The notes under the pieces were generated by a model that saw only the letters and a program-made list of their open reading frames with translations, was not told the DNA's origin and searched no databases. 64,000 bases of DNA from assembly GCF_030158565.1 (NCBI RefSeq), contig NZ_JAOASQ010000046.1:82389-146388 (forward strand), given 5' to 3'. This document shows, piece by piece, positions 32,801-42,299 of this stretch. Source of the stretch: Limnohabitans sp. Lineage in GTDB: Bacteria > Pseudomonadota > Gammaproteobacteria > Burkholderiales > Burkholderiaceae_C. Each line of letters starts with the position of its first letter. Within the stretch, counting starts at the first letter, position 1. The position numbers and the translations under genes are program-made.

Positions 32801-32829
32801 AGGCCCTGCACTGCAGGGCTTTGTTGTTT
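32801..32829 (+). terminator. intrinsic terminator after the RNA-binding protein gene
   Basis: GCCCTG and CAGGGC form a stem with a CACTG loop, extended by flanking pairs, followed by TTTGTTGTTT. It lies 44 bases after the stop codon. Confidence 0.7.
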
Positions 32830-32865
32830 CTGGGCCCGATGCATGCCCAGACACTCGTGCCAGTC

Positions 32866-33651
32866 TCAGTTGTCTGAGTGCCTGTGTTTTCGGGGCTGGC
32901 CCTTGAGCACGCGATCAAACACCGCATTGGGCAAAAGGCGCAGCAACTTGGCCACCACACCCATGGGCCGAGGGATGACTTGGTAGCTCGTGCCGCGTGC
33001 AATGCAGCGCAAAGCCTGTCTGGCGAAGTCTTGGGCGGTCATCAAAAAAGGCATGGGGTAGCGGTTGCGCGCGGTCAACGGTGTCGCCACATAACCCGGT
33101 GCGATGGTGGTGACTTGAACGCCGCTGGCGCGCAACTCGCCGCGCAAACTCTCGCAATAACTGATCACAGCGGCTTTGCTGGCGCAGTAAGCCGCATGAC
33201 CGGGCAAACCGCGAATGCCCGCCACGCTGGCGATACCGACCAAGGTGCCCGAGCCGCGCGCTTGCATACCGCGAATGAAGGGGTGAAAGGTGGCTGCCAT
33301 GCCCAGCACATTGGTGTCCATCACCTGGCGCATCACGGCCAGATCTTCGCGCTCGGCGGTGTCCACACCTTGGCTGATGCCTGCATTGGCGATCACCACA
33401 TCGGGCACACCCATTTGCGCCATGCATTGCTCGGCCGCCAAAATGATGCTGTCCGGATTTTGTACATCGGCGCCATAGACGTTGATGCTATCCGGGCTCA
33501 AGCGCAGTTGCGCAGACATGTCTGTGGCCCAAGTTTCCAGGGCACCGAGTCGCCTGGCCACCAGCGCCACGCGCCAGCCTTGCTGCAAATAAGCGGTGGC
33601 CATCGCTTGGCCGATGCCACTGGACCCTCCAGTGATGAAGACCAGTTTCAT
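32866..33651 (-). CDS. SDR family oxidoreductase
   Basis: A 261-residue short-chain dehydrogenase. TGGSSGIGQA is the cofactor motif, NAG is in VIANAGISQG, and the catalytic Ser and Tyr-Lys are in IASVAGIRG and YCASKAAV. The C-terminal PRPMGVVAKLLRLLPNAVFD resembles the membrane-associating tail of lipid-acting SDRs. It lies 8 bases downstream of lptC and in the same direction, so it may be co-transcribed with the kds/lpt genes. Confidence 0.9.
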   Translation of the reverse strand: MKLVFITGGSSGIGQAMATAYLQQGWRVALVARRLGALETWATDMSAQLRLSPDSINVYGADVQNPDSIILAAEQCMAQMGVPDVVIANAGISQGVDTAEREDLAVMRQVMDTNVLGMAATFHPFIRGMQARGSGTLVGIASVAGIRGLPGHAAYCASKAAVISYCESLRGELRASGVQVTTIAPGYVATPLTARNRYPMPFLMTAQDFARQALRCIARGTSYQVIPRPMGVVAKLLRLLPNAVFDRVLKGQPRKHRHSDN

Positions 33652-33659
33652 GTGTGCTT

Positions 33660-34262
33660 TCAGGGTTTGGGCGCCAGCACGCCGCGCACGCGGCCTTCCA
33701 GCAGATAAATGCCGCTCCTGCTGTCGAAGTTCAGCGTGAGTGCGGTGAAGACGTCTTTGTCGCGGGTGATTTCTACCGGATCAGATGACAGCAGTCGATC
33801 TTGTTTGGCCAGCGCCACCAAGCGCTCGCCACGCAATTCGGTGCGTGGTGATTGGGCGTCGGCCAAGCGAATGGCTTGTGCATTGCCCACCAAAGTCACG
33901 CGCTCACCATCGCCCGTGGCGATGCCCGCTTGGGCTTTGGCGTGGACTTTCACACCTGTTTCGCTCTCGGAGTAGACGCGTACATGGTCGATGTGCATTT
34001 CGTCCACATTGGGAAAGTGACGGCCTTTGTCACCCAGCACCTCGCGTGTCATGCGACCCGTGGTGTCAAAGGATTTGACCGAGAAGTTTTCCAGTCGGTA
34101 GTCCGGCTCTTGACGCGCGGGCTTGTTTTCATCGGCATAGACCATGGCCGGCATGCTGCGCACCAGCCACCAGCTGCCCAGCGCCAAAAATCCCATCAAG
34201 ATCAGAGGCAGGTACAAGGACAGCCGATCCAGCATTCGGCGAAACAGGCCGATTGCCCTCAT
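33660..34262 (-). CDS. lptC: LPS export ABC transporter periplasmic protein LptC
   Basis: A 200-residue protein with one N-terminal membrane anchor (about residues 14-36, LSLYLPLILMGFLALGSWWLV). The periplasmic part follows the LptC beta-jellyroll pattern, with YRLENFSVKSFD and HFPNVDEMHIDHVRV. It connects the LptBFG transporter to LptA in lipopolysaccharide export. The ATG overlaps the kdsC stop by four bases (ATGA). The order kdsD-kdsC-lptC is the usual proteobacterial one. Confidence 0.92.
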   Translation of the reverse strand: MRAIGLFRRMLDRLSLYLPLILMGFLALGSWWLVRSMPAMVYADENKPARQEPDYRLENFSVKSFDTTGRMTREVLGDKGRHFPNVDEMHIDHVRVYSESETGVKVHAKAQAGIATGDGERVTLVGNAQAIRLADAQSPRTELRGERLVALAKQDRLLSSDPVEITRDKDVFTALTLNFDSRSGIYLLEGRVRGVLAPKP

Positions 34263-34837
34263 GCCGAGGCGCCCTTGTGCGCGTTCACGCCCACCTGCGC
34301 GAGCAAGTTCGCGTAATGGCCACCGGCCACCAGCAGCAGGTCACACAAGGCACGGGCTGCGCCTTCGCCACCCCGTTCTGTGGTGATGTGGTGGGCAATG
34401 GCCTTGGCTTGTGCGTGACCGTTGGCGGGCGAGCAAGCAAAAGCCACGCGTTGCATGACGGGCAGGTCGGGCCAGTCATCGCCCATGGCGGCGGCTTGTG
34501 ACCAGCTCAGGCCCAAGTCTTTCAAGAAGTCTTCGGCGGCAGGGCGTTTGTCTTCGGTGCCAAAGCGGGCGTGGGTGATGCCCAGGGCTTTGAGGCGCAG
34601 GCGCAGCGGCGCCGAGTCGCGACCGGTGATGACCACTGGCGTGATGCCCGCTTGCTGCAAGAGCTTGAGGCCTTGGCCATCCAGGGTGCTGAAGCGTTTG
34701 AGCGTTTCGCCAGATTCTGAAAAGTACAGACCGCCGTCGGTCAGCACGCCATCGACGTCGAAGAAAACCACACGGATGCCCTGCGCCTGCAGCAACAATT
34801 CGGGTGCGTAGTTCAGGGCTGGGATCAAGGCCTGCAT
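34259..34837 (-). CDS. kdsC: 3-deoxy-D-manno-octulosonate 8-phosphate phosphatase KdsC
   Basis: A 192-residue HAD-superfamily C0-type phosphatase with catalytic motif FFDVDGVLTDG. Motif II (VVITGRDS) and motif III/IV (MGDDWPDLPVM) follow. It removes phosphate from KDO 8-phosphate in lipopolysaccharide core synthesis. It starts one base after the kdsD stop codon and overlaps lptC. Confidence 0.95.
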   Translation of the reverse strand: MQALIPALNYAPELLLQAQGIRVVFFDVDGVLTDGGLYFSESGETLKRFSTLDGQGLKLLQQAGITPVVITGRDSAPLRLRLKALGITHARFGTEDKRPAAEDFLKDLGLSWSQAAAMGDDWPDLPVMQRVAFACSPANGHAQAKAIAHHITTERGGEGAARALCDLLLVAGGHYANLLAQVGVNAHKGASA

Positions 34838-34838
34838 G

Positions 34839-35816
34839 TCAGATCACCTTCGCACGCATCAGGTCGTTGGTGTTGATGGCACCGCACAGGCGGCCTGCAT
34901 CGTCCACCACCAGGATGCTGGTGATGCGGTGCAGCTCCATCATCTCGGCTGCTTCCACGGCCAGCGCTTCGGCGGCGATCGTGCGGGGCTGCGCGTGCAT
35001 GACATCGCTGGCTTTGAGGCTGCGCAGGTCGTCTCCCTTTTCAATCAAGCGACGCAAGTCACCGTCGGTGAACACGCCCAGCACGCGGCCATCGGCATCG
35101 ACCACCGATGAGGCGCCCAAGCCTTTGCGGCTCATCTCGCGCATCAGGTCCGAGAAACTGGCCTGCGGGCCCACGCGGGGCACTTCATCACCTTGGCGCA
35201 TCACATCGCTCACATGGGTCAGCAGCTTGCGGCCCAAGGAGCCGCCGGGGTGCGAGCGGGCAAAGTCTTCGGGCTTGAAGCCGCGTGCATCGAGCAGGGC
35301 CACGGCCAGGGCATCGCCCATGGCCAGCTGCGCTGTGGTGCTGGCGGTGGGGGCCAGGTTCAGAGGGCAAGCTTCTTTTTCGACCGAGGTGTCCAGCACC
35401 ACGTCGGCATGGCGTGCCAGTGACGAGCTCAGGCCACCGGTCATGGCGATCAAGGGCACGCCTTGGCGCTTGAGCACCGGCAAGATGGCGACCAGTTCGT
35501 CGCTCTCGCCACTGTTGGAGATGCCCAGCACCAGATCCACCGCTTTGATCATGCCCAGGTCGCCGTGGCTCGCTTCGCCCGGGTGGACAAACATGGCGGG
35601 CGTGCCGGTGGAGGCGAGTGTGGCCGCGATCTTGCGGCCGATGTGTCCGCTCTTGCCCATGCCGGTGACCACCACGCGGCCCTGCACGCCGAGCATCATG
35701 TCCACGGCTTGAAGGAAGCGTTCATCGAGCCGGTCTTTGAGGGTCAGCAGCGCTGCGGCTTCGATCTCGAGGGTCTCGCGGGCGAGCTGAAGGGTTTGTG
35801 CATTGTGAGCGGGCAT
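34839..35816 (-). CDS. kdsD: D-arabinose 5-phosphate isomerase KdsD
   Basis: A 325-residue protein. The SIS domain holds TGMGKSGHIGRKIAATLAST, HPGEASHGDLGM and SNSGESDELVAIL. Two CBS domains (about residues 205-325) follow, starting LLTHVSDVMRQGDEVP. It converts ribulose 5-phosphate to arabinose 5-phosphate, the first step of KDO synthesis. It is the first gene of the kdsD-kdsC-lptC operon and divergent from the Kef gene. Confidence 0.96.
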   Translation of the reverse strand: MPAHNAQTLQLARETLEIEAAALLTLKDRLDERFLQAVDMMLGVQGRVVVTGMGKSGHIGRKIAATLASTGTPAMFVHPGEASHGDLGMIKAVDLVLGISNSGESDELVAILPVLKRQGVPLIAMTGGLSSSLARHADVVLDTSVEKEACPLNLAPTASTTAQLAMGDALAVALLDARGFKPEDFARSHPGGSLGRKLLTHVSDVMRQGDEVPRVGPQASFSDLMREMSRKGLGASSVVDADGRVLGVFTDGDLRRLIEKGDDLRSLKASDVMHAQPRTIAAEALAVEAAEMMELHRITSILVVDDAGRLCGAINTNDLMRAKVI

Positions 35817-35935
35817 GGGGCCATTTTATCGGTCGACGTGGCGGGGCGTTGTCGCTGCGTTTCGCCGGGCTGAAAGACCTTGCGCGCCGAGCGCCGACAC
35901 ACGGATTTGTCACGCGGGCTTGGTACCATCCAAGC

Positions 35936-37921
35936 ATGAGCGCTCTTGAATTGACACTGCTGTATTTGCTGGCCGCCGTTTTGGGCGTGGTGGCATGCCG
36001 CATGCTCAAGCTGCCGCCCATGTTGGGTTATCTGGCCGTGGGTGTGGTGATTGGTCCGAATGCGCTGGCATTGGCGCAAAACTCGGAAGGCGTGAAGCAC
36101 TTGGCCGAGTTCGGCGTGGTGTTCCTGATGTTTGTCATTGGCCTGGAGTTCAACCTGCCCAAGCTGCGCTCGATGCGCAAACATGTGTTCGGGCTGGGTC
36201 TGCTGCAGGTGGTGTTGACCTTGGTGATCGTGACCTTGGCCTCCTTGTTCGTCGCAACCCTGGCGCCAACCCTTTGGAAAATGGAATGGCACACCGCGCT
36301 GGCCCTGTCCAGCGCCATGGCCATGAGCAGCACGGCCATTGTGGTCAAGTTGATCGCTGATCGGCTGGAGCTTGAATCCGAGCATGGCAAACGCGTGATG
36401 GGTGTTTTGCTCTTTCAAGATTTGGCGGTGGTGCCGCTGATTGTGATGATTCCCGCGCTGGGTGCACCGGCTGAAGAGATGTTCAGTGCTTTGATCGCGG
36501 CAGGCGCCAAGGCCGCGGTCCTGATCACCTTGCTGATGACGGGTGGCCAACGCGTGATGCGCTGGTGGCTCACCTTGGTGGCCAGGCGCAAAAGCGAAGA
36601 GCTGTTTGTGCTGAACCTTTTGCTGGTCACGCTGGGGCTGGCCTGGATCACAGAGCTGGCCGGTTTGAGCTTGGCGTTGGGTGCTTTCATTGCCGGCATG
36701 CTGATCTCCGAGACCGAATACAAACACCAGGTGGAGTTGGACATCCGGCCGTTCCACGACGTGTTGTTGGGGCTTTTCTTCATCACCATTGGCATGCTGT
36801 TGGACTGGCACATCGTGATCGAGCGTTGGCCCTTGGTGGCGGTGCTCACCGTTTTTCCGGTGCTCTTCAAGCTGGTGTTGGTGACCGCGTTGGCCAAGCT
36901 GACCGGGGCCACGCAAGGGGTAGCCCTGCGCACAGGTTTGTATTTGGCGCAAGCCGGTGAGTTCGGTTTTGTGCTGCTCACCCTGGGCTCGCAGCACCAG
37001 TTGATTCCACCCGCCTTGCTCAATCCGGTGTTGGCCAGCATGGTGCTGTCGATGTTGGCCACGCCCTTCATCATCCTGCACAGCAACACCATCGTCATGA
37101 AGTTGGTGGCCAGCGAATGGCTCCAGCAGTCCTTGCAGATGACCACCATTGCCCGCAAGTCGATCAACACCAGCAAGCATGTGATCATCTGCGGCTATGG
37201 CCGCTGCGGCCAGAACTTGGCCCGCATGCTCGAAAAAGAAAACATCCCCTACATGGCGTTGGACCTGGACCCGGACCGTGTCCGCCAGGCGGCCGCTGCG
37301 GGCGACTCGGTGGTGTTTGGCGACGCAGGCCGATTGCAGTCGCTCATGGCCGCTGGTCTGGCCCGCGCCAGTGCGGTGGTGATCACCTATCTGGATGTGC
37401 CTGCCGCCATGAAGGTGTTGGACCACGCCCACAGCCATGCGCCGCAGGTGCCCGTGATCGTGCGCACGCAAGACGATCTGGACCTGGAAAAACTGCAGCT
37501 GGCCGGGGCCACCGAAGTGGTGCCCGAAGCCCTGGAGGGCTCGCTCATGCTGGCCAGCCATGCGCTGGCACTGGTGGGTGTGCCCATGCGGCGCGTGATC
37601 CGTCTGGTTCAAGACCAGCGCGATGCCCGCTACAACCTTTTGCGCGGTTACTTTCACGGCGCCGATGACGACACGCTGGACGAAATCGACCACGAGCGCC
37701 TGACCACGGTGGGCTTGCCCATGGCTTCGCCCTGGCTGGGCAAGCAGGTGCAGGACCTGGCCTTCCATGCCATGGGCGTGCGGGTGGTGAGCTTGCGCAG
37801 GGCCAACGGCCAGACCGAAACCGTGACAGATGAGAGCGAATTGCAAAACGGCGACACCCTGGTCTTGTCAGGCAAATCGCAAACCTTGGCCGTGGCCGAA
37901 GAAAAATTATTAAGAGGCTGA
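35936..37921 (+). CDS. monovalent cation:proton antiporter-2 family protein (Kef type)
   Basis: A 661-residue protein. Residues about 1-385 form the CPA2 membrane domain, starting [19 protein letters not shown] TrkA-N (RCK) NAD-binding domain begins near residue 415 ([18 protein letters not shown]). A TrkA-C domain closes the protein ([21 protein letters not shown] to [12 protein letters not shown]). It would exchange K+ or Na+ for H+ in the inner membrane. The start at 35936 is chosen because homology begins there. The stop is 4 bases before apt. Confidence 0.95.
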   Translation: MSALELTLLYLLAAVLGVVACRMLKLPPMLGYLAVGVVIGPNALALAQNSEGVKHLAEFGVVFLMFVIGLEFNLPKLRSMRKHVFGLGLLQVVLTLVIVTLASLFVATLAPTLWKMEWHTALALSSAMAMSSTAIVVKLIADRLELESEHGKRVMGVLLFQDLAVVPLIVMIPALGAPAEEMFSALIAAGAKAAVLITLLMTGGQRVMRWWLTLVARRKSEELFVLNLLLVTLGLAWITELAGLSLALGAFIAGMLISETEYKHQVELDIRPFHDVLLGLFFITIGMLLDWHIVIERWPLVAVLTVFPVLFKLVLVTALAKLTGATQGVALRTGLYLAQAGEFGFVLLTLGSQHQLIPPALLNPVLASMVLSMLATPFIILHSNTIVMKLVASEWLQQSLQMTTIARKSINTSKHVIICGYGRCGQNLARMLEKENIPYMALDLDPDRVRQAAAAGDSVVFGDAGRLQSLMAAGLARASAVVITYLDVPAAMKVLDHAHSHAPQVPVIVRTQDDLDLEKLQLAGATEVVPEALEGSLMLASHALALVGVPMRRVIRLVQDQRDARYNLLRGYFHGADDDTLDEIDHERLTTVGLPMASPWLGKQVQDLAFHAMGVRVVSLRRANGQTETVTDESELQNGDTLVLSGKSQTLAVAEEKLLRG

Positions 37922-37925
37922 AGCC

Positions 37926-38480
37926 ATGCACGATTTGAACGTCAACGATTATTTGAAAAGCCACATTCGCACCGTGCCCGACTGGCCAACGCCGGGTGTG
38001 CAGTTCCGCGACATCACGCCGCTCTTGCAAGACCCCCGTGTCTTTCGTGTGCTGATCGATGCCTTTGTGCACCGCTACATGGACCCGGCCTTGCGGCCCG
38101 ATGTGGTGGCCGGACTGGATGCACGTGGCTTCATTCTGGGCTCGGTGGTGGCCTACGAGCTGGGCTTGGGTTTTGTGCCGATCCGCAAGAAGGGCAAGCT
38201 GCCCTTCACCACGGTGGAAGAAACCTACGAACTCGAATACGGCAGCGCCACGGTGGAGCTGCACACCGATGCCGTCAAACCCGGCCAGCGTGTGTTGTTG
38301 ATCGATGATTTGATCGCCACCGGCGGCACCATGATGGCGGGCAAGAAGCTGCTGGAGAAATTGGGCGCGACGGTGCTCGAAGGCGCGGCCATCGTCGACT
38401 TGCCCGAGCTGGGCGGCTCTGAACGCATCCTGGCTTCGGGCCTGAAATTGTTCACCTTGGTGTCGTTCGCTGGGCATTGA
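37926..38480 (+). CDS. apt: adenine phosphoribosyltransferase
   Basis: A 184-residue type I phosphoribosyltransferase. The PRPP-binding motif is [18 protein letters not shown]. The N-terminus ([22 protein letters not shown]) and the catalytic loop region with KLPF.T match Apt. It makes AMP from adenine in purine salvage. It lies 4 bases after the Kef gene, so the two are probably one transcript, although their roles differ. Confidence 0.95.
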   Translation: MHDLNVNDYLKSHIRTVPDWPTPGVQFRDITPLLQDPRVFRVLIDAFVHRYMDPALRPDVVAGLDARGFILGSVVAYELGLGFVPIRKKGKLPFTTVEETYELEYGSATVELHTDAVKPGQRVLLIDDLIATGGTMMAGKKLLEKLGATVLEGAAIVDLPELGGSERILASGLKLFTLVSFAGH

Positions 38481-38565
38481 GCGCTGGCGCGGCTGTCGCG
38501 CAAGACGCTGACAACTGGGTCAGCACGTTTTAAGCTGGTCTTTTCAGCTCTTTGCCCCTATTGCC

Positions 38566-39102
38566 ATGAACGCACCCCATACGCCCGCAGCGCTTGTCGA
38601 CGACCGTGTCCCCTACGCCAAACCCCAACCCTGGGGCATGGCCCCCGACATGGTGGTGCACGACGTGCAAACCGAAGACGAACGCCTGTGGGCCCCGGTG
38701 GCCCCAGGCATTTGGTCACGCCCGCTGCACTTGAACGTGACGGGTGGTTTTTATGTGCACTTGCTCAAAGTCAAGCGCTCGGGCCTGCTGCAGCGCCACC
38801 GGCATTCCGGCATGGTGCATGCCCATGTGTTGCGCGGTAAATGGTTGTACCTGGAGCACGATTGGGTGGCCGAAGAAGGCAGCTATGTGTTTGAGCCACC
38901 AGGTGAAACCCATACCCTGGTGGTGCCCGACGATTGCCAGGACATGGTGACCATGTTCACGGTGCATGGCGCCTTGATGTACGTGGATACGCAAGGCAAT
39001 GCCACGGGCTATGACGATGTATTCACCCGTATCGAGAAGTACCGCGCCCACTTTGAGGCGGTGGGTTTGGGGGCGGATTACGTGAAGCAATTCATGCGTT
39101 GA
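38566..39102 (+). CDS. cupin dioxygenase family protein (2,4'-dihydroxyacetophenone dioxygenase-like)
   Basis: A 178-residue cupin. The metal motif is RHRHSGMVHAHVLRGKWLYLEHD (His, His and a downstream His), with FEPPGETHTL as the second cupin half. The family resembles DAD, an iron dioxygenase that cleaves 2,4'-dihydroxyacetophenone, but many members have no assigned role. It starts at 38566 with no clear ribosome-binding sequence. A strong bidirectional terminator follows. Confidence 0.85.
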   Translation: MNAPHTPAALVDDRVPYAKPQPWGMAPDMVVHDVQTEDERLWAPVAPGIWSRPLHLNVTGGFYVHLLKVKRSGLLQRHRHSGMVHAHVLRGKWLYLEHDWVAEEGSYVFEPPGETHTLVVPDDCQDMVTMFTVHGALMYVDTQGNATGYDDVFTRIEKYRAHFEAVGLGADYVKQFMR

Positions 39103-39120
39103 AGGTCTCCGTTGCCTACA

Positions 39121-39148
39121 AAAAAACCGCTCCATAGAGCGGTTTTTT
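39121..39148. terminator. bidirectional terminator between the cupin gene and livM
   Basis: AAAAAACCGCTC and GAGCGGTTTTTT are perfect inverted arms with a CATA loop. It has T-tracts in both directions, which suits the convergent cupin (plus) and liv (minus) transcripts. Confidence 0.85.
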
Positions 39149-39178
39149 GTTGTTGAGCCGCAGCTCAGTGAAGCGGCA

Positions 39179-40138
39179 TCACAGCGGCTTCTTGATCCAG
39201 TTGGCAATCTCGCCAATGATGCCCCGACGGAACGCCAGCACGCAGACCACAAAGATCACGCCCTGAATGATGGTCACCCAGGCCCCGAATTGCGCCAGGT
39301 AGTTTTGCATGCTCACGATCACCGCTGCGCCCACCACGGGGCCAAACAAAGTGCCCAGGCCGCCCAGCAGGGTCATCAAGACCACCTCACCCGACATGGA
39401 CCAATGCACGTCGGTCAGCGAGGCCAACTGGAACACCAGCGACTTGGTGGCCCCGGCGGTGCCGGCCAATGCGCCCGAGATCACAAAGGCAATCAGCTTG
39501 AACATGTCGGTGTCGTAACCCAGTGAAATGGCGCGGTCCTGGTTTTCGCGGATGGCCTTGAGGATTTGGCCAAAGGGCGAATAAATGATGCGCCAGATCA
39601 AGGCAAAACCTGCCAGAAAAATCGCCAGCACAAACATGTACATGGCCGAGTTGTCAGACAAGTCGAACACGCCAAACAGCTTGCCGCGTGGCACCGACTG
39701 GATGCCGTCTTCACCGCCCGTGAAGGGCGTTTGCAGGTAAAAGAAGAACACCATTTGCGAAAACGCCAAGGTGATCATGGCAAAGTAAATGCCTTGTCGG
39801 CGAATGGCCAGCATGCCGGTCACCAAGGCCAGCAGCCCTGAGCAAGCCGTGGCAAACACCACCGCCAATTCGGGGTTCCAGCCCCAGACTTTGGCGGCGT
39901 GGGCCGCGGCATAACCTGCTGTGCCCAAAAACATGGCGTGGCCAAACGAGAGCAGGCCGCCAAAACCGATCAGCAGGTTGAAGGCGCATGCAAACAAGGC
40001 AAAGCACATGACCTTCATCAGAAAGATGGGGTACACCCAGATCGGGGCAATGACCAGTACCAGCACCATGATGGCAAAGGCCACCCACTGGTGGGTGAAC
40101 GACGGGGTCTTGCGTGAGGGGGTCGAGACAGTGGTCAT
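39179..40138 (-). CDS. livM: branched-chain amino acid-type ABC transporter permease LivM
   Basis: A 319-residue permease of the LivM family with about nine membrane segments. The family motif GFGGLLSFGHAMFLGTAGYAAA and the EAA-like GRILKAIRENQDRAISLGYD are seen (the latter as FGQILKAIRENQDRA). It pairs with LivH in the inner membrane. It is the last gene of the five-gene transporter set and lies 4 bases after livH. The substrate could be an amino acid or an aromatic or short-chain acid; neighbours favour an acid that is CoA-activated. Confidence 0.93.
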   Translation of the reverse strand: MTTVSTPSRKTPSFTHQWVAFAIMVLVLVIAPIWVYPIFLMKVMCFALFACAFNLLIGFGGLLSFGHAMFLGTAGYAAAHAAKVWGWNPELAVVFATACSGLLALVTGMLAIRRQGIYFAMITLAFSQMVFFFYLQTPFTGGEDGIQSVPRGKLFGVFDLSDNSAMYMFVLAIFLAGFALIWRIIYSPFGQILKAIRENQDRAISLGYDTDMFKLIAFVISGALAGTAGATKSLVFQLASLTDVHWSMSGEVVLMTLLGGLGTLFGPVVGAAVIVSMQNYLAQFGAWVTIIQGVIFVVCVLAFRRGIIGEIANWIKKPL

Positions 40139-40142
40139 GGTC

Positions 40143-41027
40143 TTACTTCTGGGTGCCGAACAGCCCGGCAGGCTTGATCAAAAGAACGATGGTCATGATG
40201 ATGAAAATCACCGTGCTGGAAGCTTCCGGGTAGAACACCTTGACCAGGCCTTCGATCAGGCCCAGGCCAAAACCGGTCAGGATGGCCCCCATGATGGAGC
40301 CCATGCCGCCAATCACCACCACCGCAAACACCACGATGATGATGTCGGCGCCCATGGTCGGGTTGACCTGATAAATGGGCGCGGCCATCACGCCTGCAAA
40401 AGCGGCCAGGCCCACGCCGAAGCCATAGGTCAGGGTGATCATGCGTGGCACGTTGATGCCGAAGGCCTGCACCAGGCTGGGGTTTTCGGTGGCGGCGCGC
40501 AAATAGGCGCCGAGTTTGGTCCGCTCGATCACGTACCAGGTGGTCAAGCACACCACCAGCGAGGCCACGATGACCCAGGCGCGGTATTTGGGCAAAAACA
40601 TGAAGCCGGTGTTGAAGGCTCCCTGGAACACTTCGGGCACCGGATAAGGCATGCCCGAAGATCCGAATTCGTGTCGGAACAAGCCCTGAATGATCAAGGC
40701 CAGACCGAAAGTGAGCAACAGGCCATACAAATGGTCCAGCTTGTACAGCTGTTTGAGCATGGTGCGCTCAATCAGCATGCCGGTGGCACCCACCAAAATG
40801 GGTGTCACGATGAGCGACACCCAGTAGTTGATGCCCAGCTTGGTGAGAGACAGATAAGCCACAAAGGCGCCCAGCATGTACTGAGCGCCGTGGGTGAAGT
40901 TGATGATGTTCAGCAAGCCGAAAATCACGGCCAGGCCCAGCGAGAGCAATGCGTAAAAAGAGCCGTTGATCAGCCCGATCAGCAATTGCCCGAACAGGGC
41001 TTGCGAGGGTATGCCAAAGATTTCCAT
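40143..41027 (-). CDS. livH: branched-chain amino acid-type ABC transporter permease LivH
   Basis: A 294-residue permease. The family opening QLLIGLINGSFYALLSLGLAVIFGLLNIINFTHG is present, and the EAA-like loop is RTKLGAYLRAATENPSLVQAFGINV. It forms the membrane channel with LivM. It lies 33 bases after the receptor gene and 4 before livM. Confidence 0.94.
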   Translation of the reverse strand: MEIFGIPSQALFGQLLIGLINGSFYALLSLGLAVIFGLLNIINFTHGAQYMLGAFVAYLSLTKLGINYWVSLIVTPILVGATGMLIERTMLKQLYKLDHLYGLLLTFGLALIIQGLFRHEFGSSGMPYPVPEVFQGAFNTGFMFLPKYRAWVIVASLVVCLTTWYVIERTKLGAYLRAATENPSLVQAFGINVPRMITLTYGFGVGLAAFAGVMAAPIYQVNPTMGADIIIVVFAVVVIGGMGSIMGAILTGFGLGLIEGLVKVFYPEASSTVIFIIMTIVLLIKPAGLFGTQK

Positions 41028-41060
41028 GATGATTCGACTTGCTTGAACAAAGGGGTGTGA

Positions 41061-42275
41061 TTACTTCTTGACCAGAGGGCACTCGCTCTCAGCCAAGGGG
41101 CGGAATGCCTCGTTGGCGGGGATCGTGGCCACCAGCTTGTAGTAGTCGTAAGGGCCTTTGGACTCGGCAGGCTTTTTGACTTCAAACAGGTAGGCGGGGT
41201 GGATCTTGCGGCCATCAGGGCGGACCGAGCCTTTGCCGAACAAGGGGTCGTCGGTCGGCAGCTCTTTCATCTTGGCGGCGACTTTGGTGCCGTCATCGGT
41301 CTTGGCGGCGTCCACGGCCTTCAGGTAGTGGATCACGCTGGAGTAAACACCGGCTTGCACCATCGAAGGCATCTTGCCGCCACGGTCAGCTGCGAAACGC
41401 TTGGAAAACGCACGGGTCTGGTCGTTCAGGTCCCAGTAGAAGGTCTCGGTCAGCATCAGGCCTTGCGCGATGTTCAGGCCCAGCGAGTGCACGTCGGGCA
41501 GGAACACCAACAGACCTGCCAGGTTCTGGCCGCCCTTGGTGATGCCGAACTCAGCCGCTTGCTTGATGGAGTTGGTGGTGTCACCGCCTGCGTTGGCCAG
41601 GCCAATGATCTTGGCTTTGGAAGCTTGTGCCTGCAGCAAGAACGAAGAGAAGTCTTGGGTTGGGAAGGGTGTGCGCACCTTGCCGACCACCTTGCCGCCG
41701 TTCTTGGTCACCACGGCTTCGGTGTCACGCTCCAGGGCGTGGCCGAAAGCGTAGTCAGCGGTCAGGAAGAACCAGGTGTTGCCACCGCTTTTGACAATGG
41801 CTTTGCCGGTGCCGTTGGCCAGCATCCAGGTGTCATAAGCCCAGTGGATGGTGTTGGCATTGCAAGCCTTGCCCGACAGGTCAGCAGTGGCCGAGCCGGA
41901 GTTGACGTGCAGCTTGCCCTTGTCGCTGGCAATTTTGGCCACGGCCAGACCCACTGACGACGTGGGCACGTCGGCAATCATGTCCACCTTGTCCGTGTCA
42001 AACCACTGGCGCGCCACGTTGGAGCCGACGTCGGGTTTGTTCTGGTGGTCAGCGCCCACCACCTCGACCTTGAGCTTGCTGCCCGTGGCCTTGATGTAGT
42101 CTTCCACGGCCATTTTGGCGGCGGTGACCGAGCCGGGACCGGTGATGTCGGAGTACAGGCCCGACATGTCGTTGAGCACACCGATCTTGACGATGCCGTC
42201 AGAGATTTGGGCTTGTGCACCGCCAGCAAATGCGCAGGCGGCCAAGGCAGCGAGGGAAAGAAGTTTACGTTTCAT
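41061..42275 (-). CDS. ABC transporter substrate-binding protein, LivK/peripla_BP_6 family
   Basis: A 404-residue receptor. The signal peptide MKRKLLSLAALAACAFAGGA is cut after AQA. The mature start QISDGIVKIGVLNDMSGLYSDITGPGSV is the type I periplasmic fold used for amino acids and also for aromatic acids in this subgroup. The match to canonical leucine-binding pattern is only general. It is placed between livF and livH in one direction, so it serves this transporter. Confidence 0.92.
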   Translation of the reverse strand: MKRKLLSLAALAACAFAGGAQAQISDGIVKIGVLNDMSGLYSDITGPGSVTAAKMAVEDYIKATGSKLKVEVVGADHQNKPDVGSNVARQWFDTDKVDMIADVPTSSVGLAVAKIASDKGKLHVNSGSATADLSGKACNANTIHWAYDTWMLANGTGKAIVKSGGNTWFFLTADYAFGHALERDTEAVVTKNGGKVVGKVRTPFPTQDFSSFLLQAQASKAKIIGLANAGGDTTNSIKQAAEFGITKGGQNLAGLLVFLPDVHSLGLNIAQGLMLTETFYWDLNDQTRAFSKRFAADRGGKMPSMVQAGVYSSVIHYLKAVDAAKTDDGTKVAAKMKELPTDDPLFGKGSVRPDGRKIHPAYLFEVKKPAESKGPYDYYKLVATIPANEAFRPLAESECPLVKK

Positions 42276-42299
42276 CGTGTTGTCTCCAGTTAGAAAAAA

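Noticed and set aside
32113..32844. Ala/Thr-rich minus-strand frame opposite the RNA-binding protein gene
   Set aside because: It mirrors the glycine-rich repeats of the real gene and has no independent support.
35744..37846. Large minus-strand frame opposite the Kef antiporter gene
   Set aside because: Its composition (His/Gln-rich) is the mirror of a membrane protein gene, and the plus strand has the complete antiporter.
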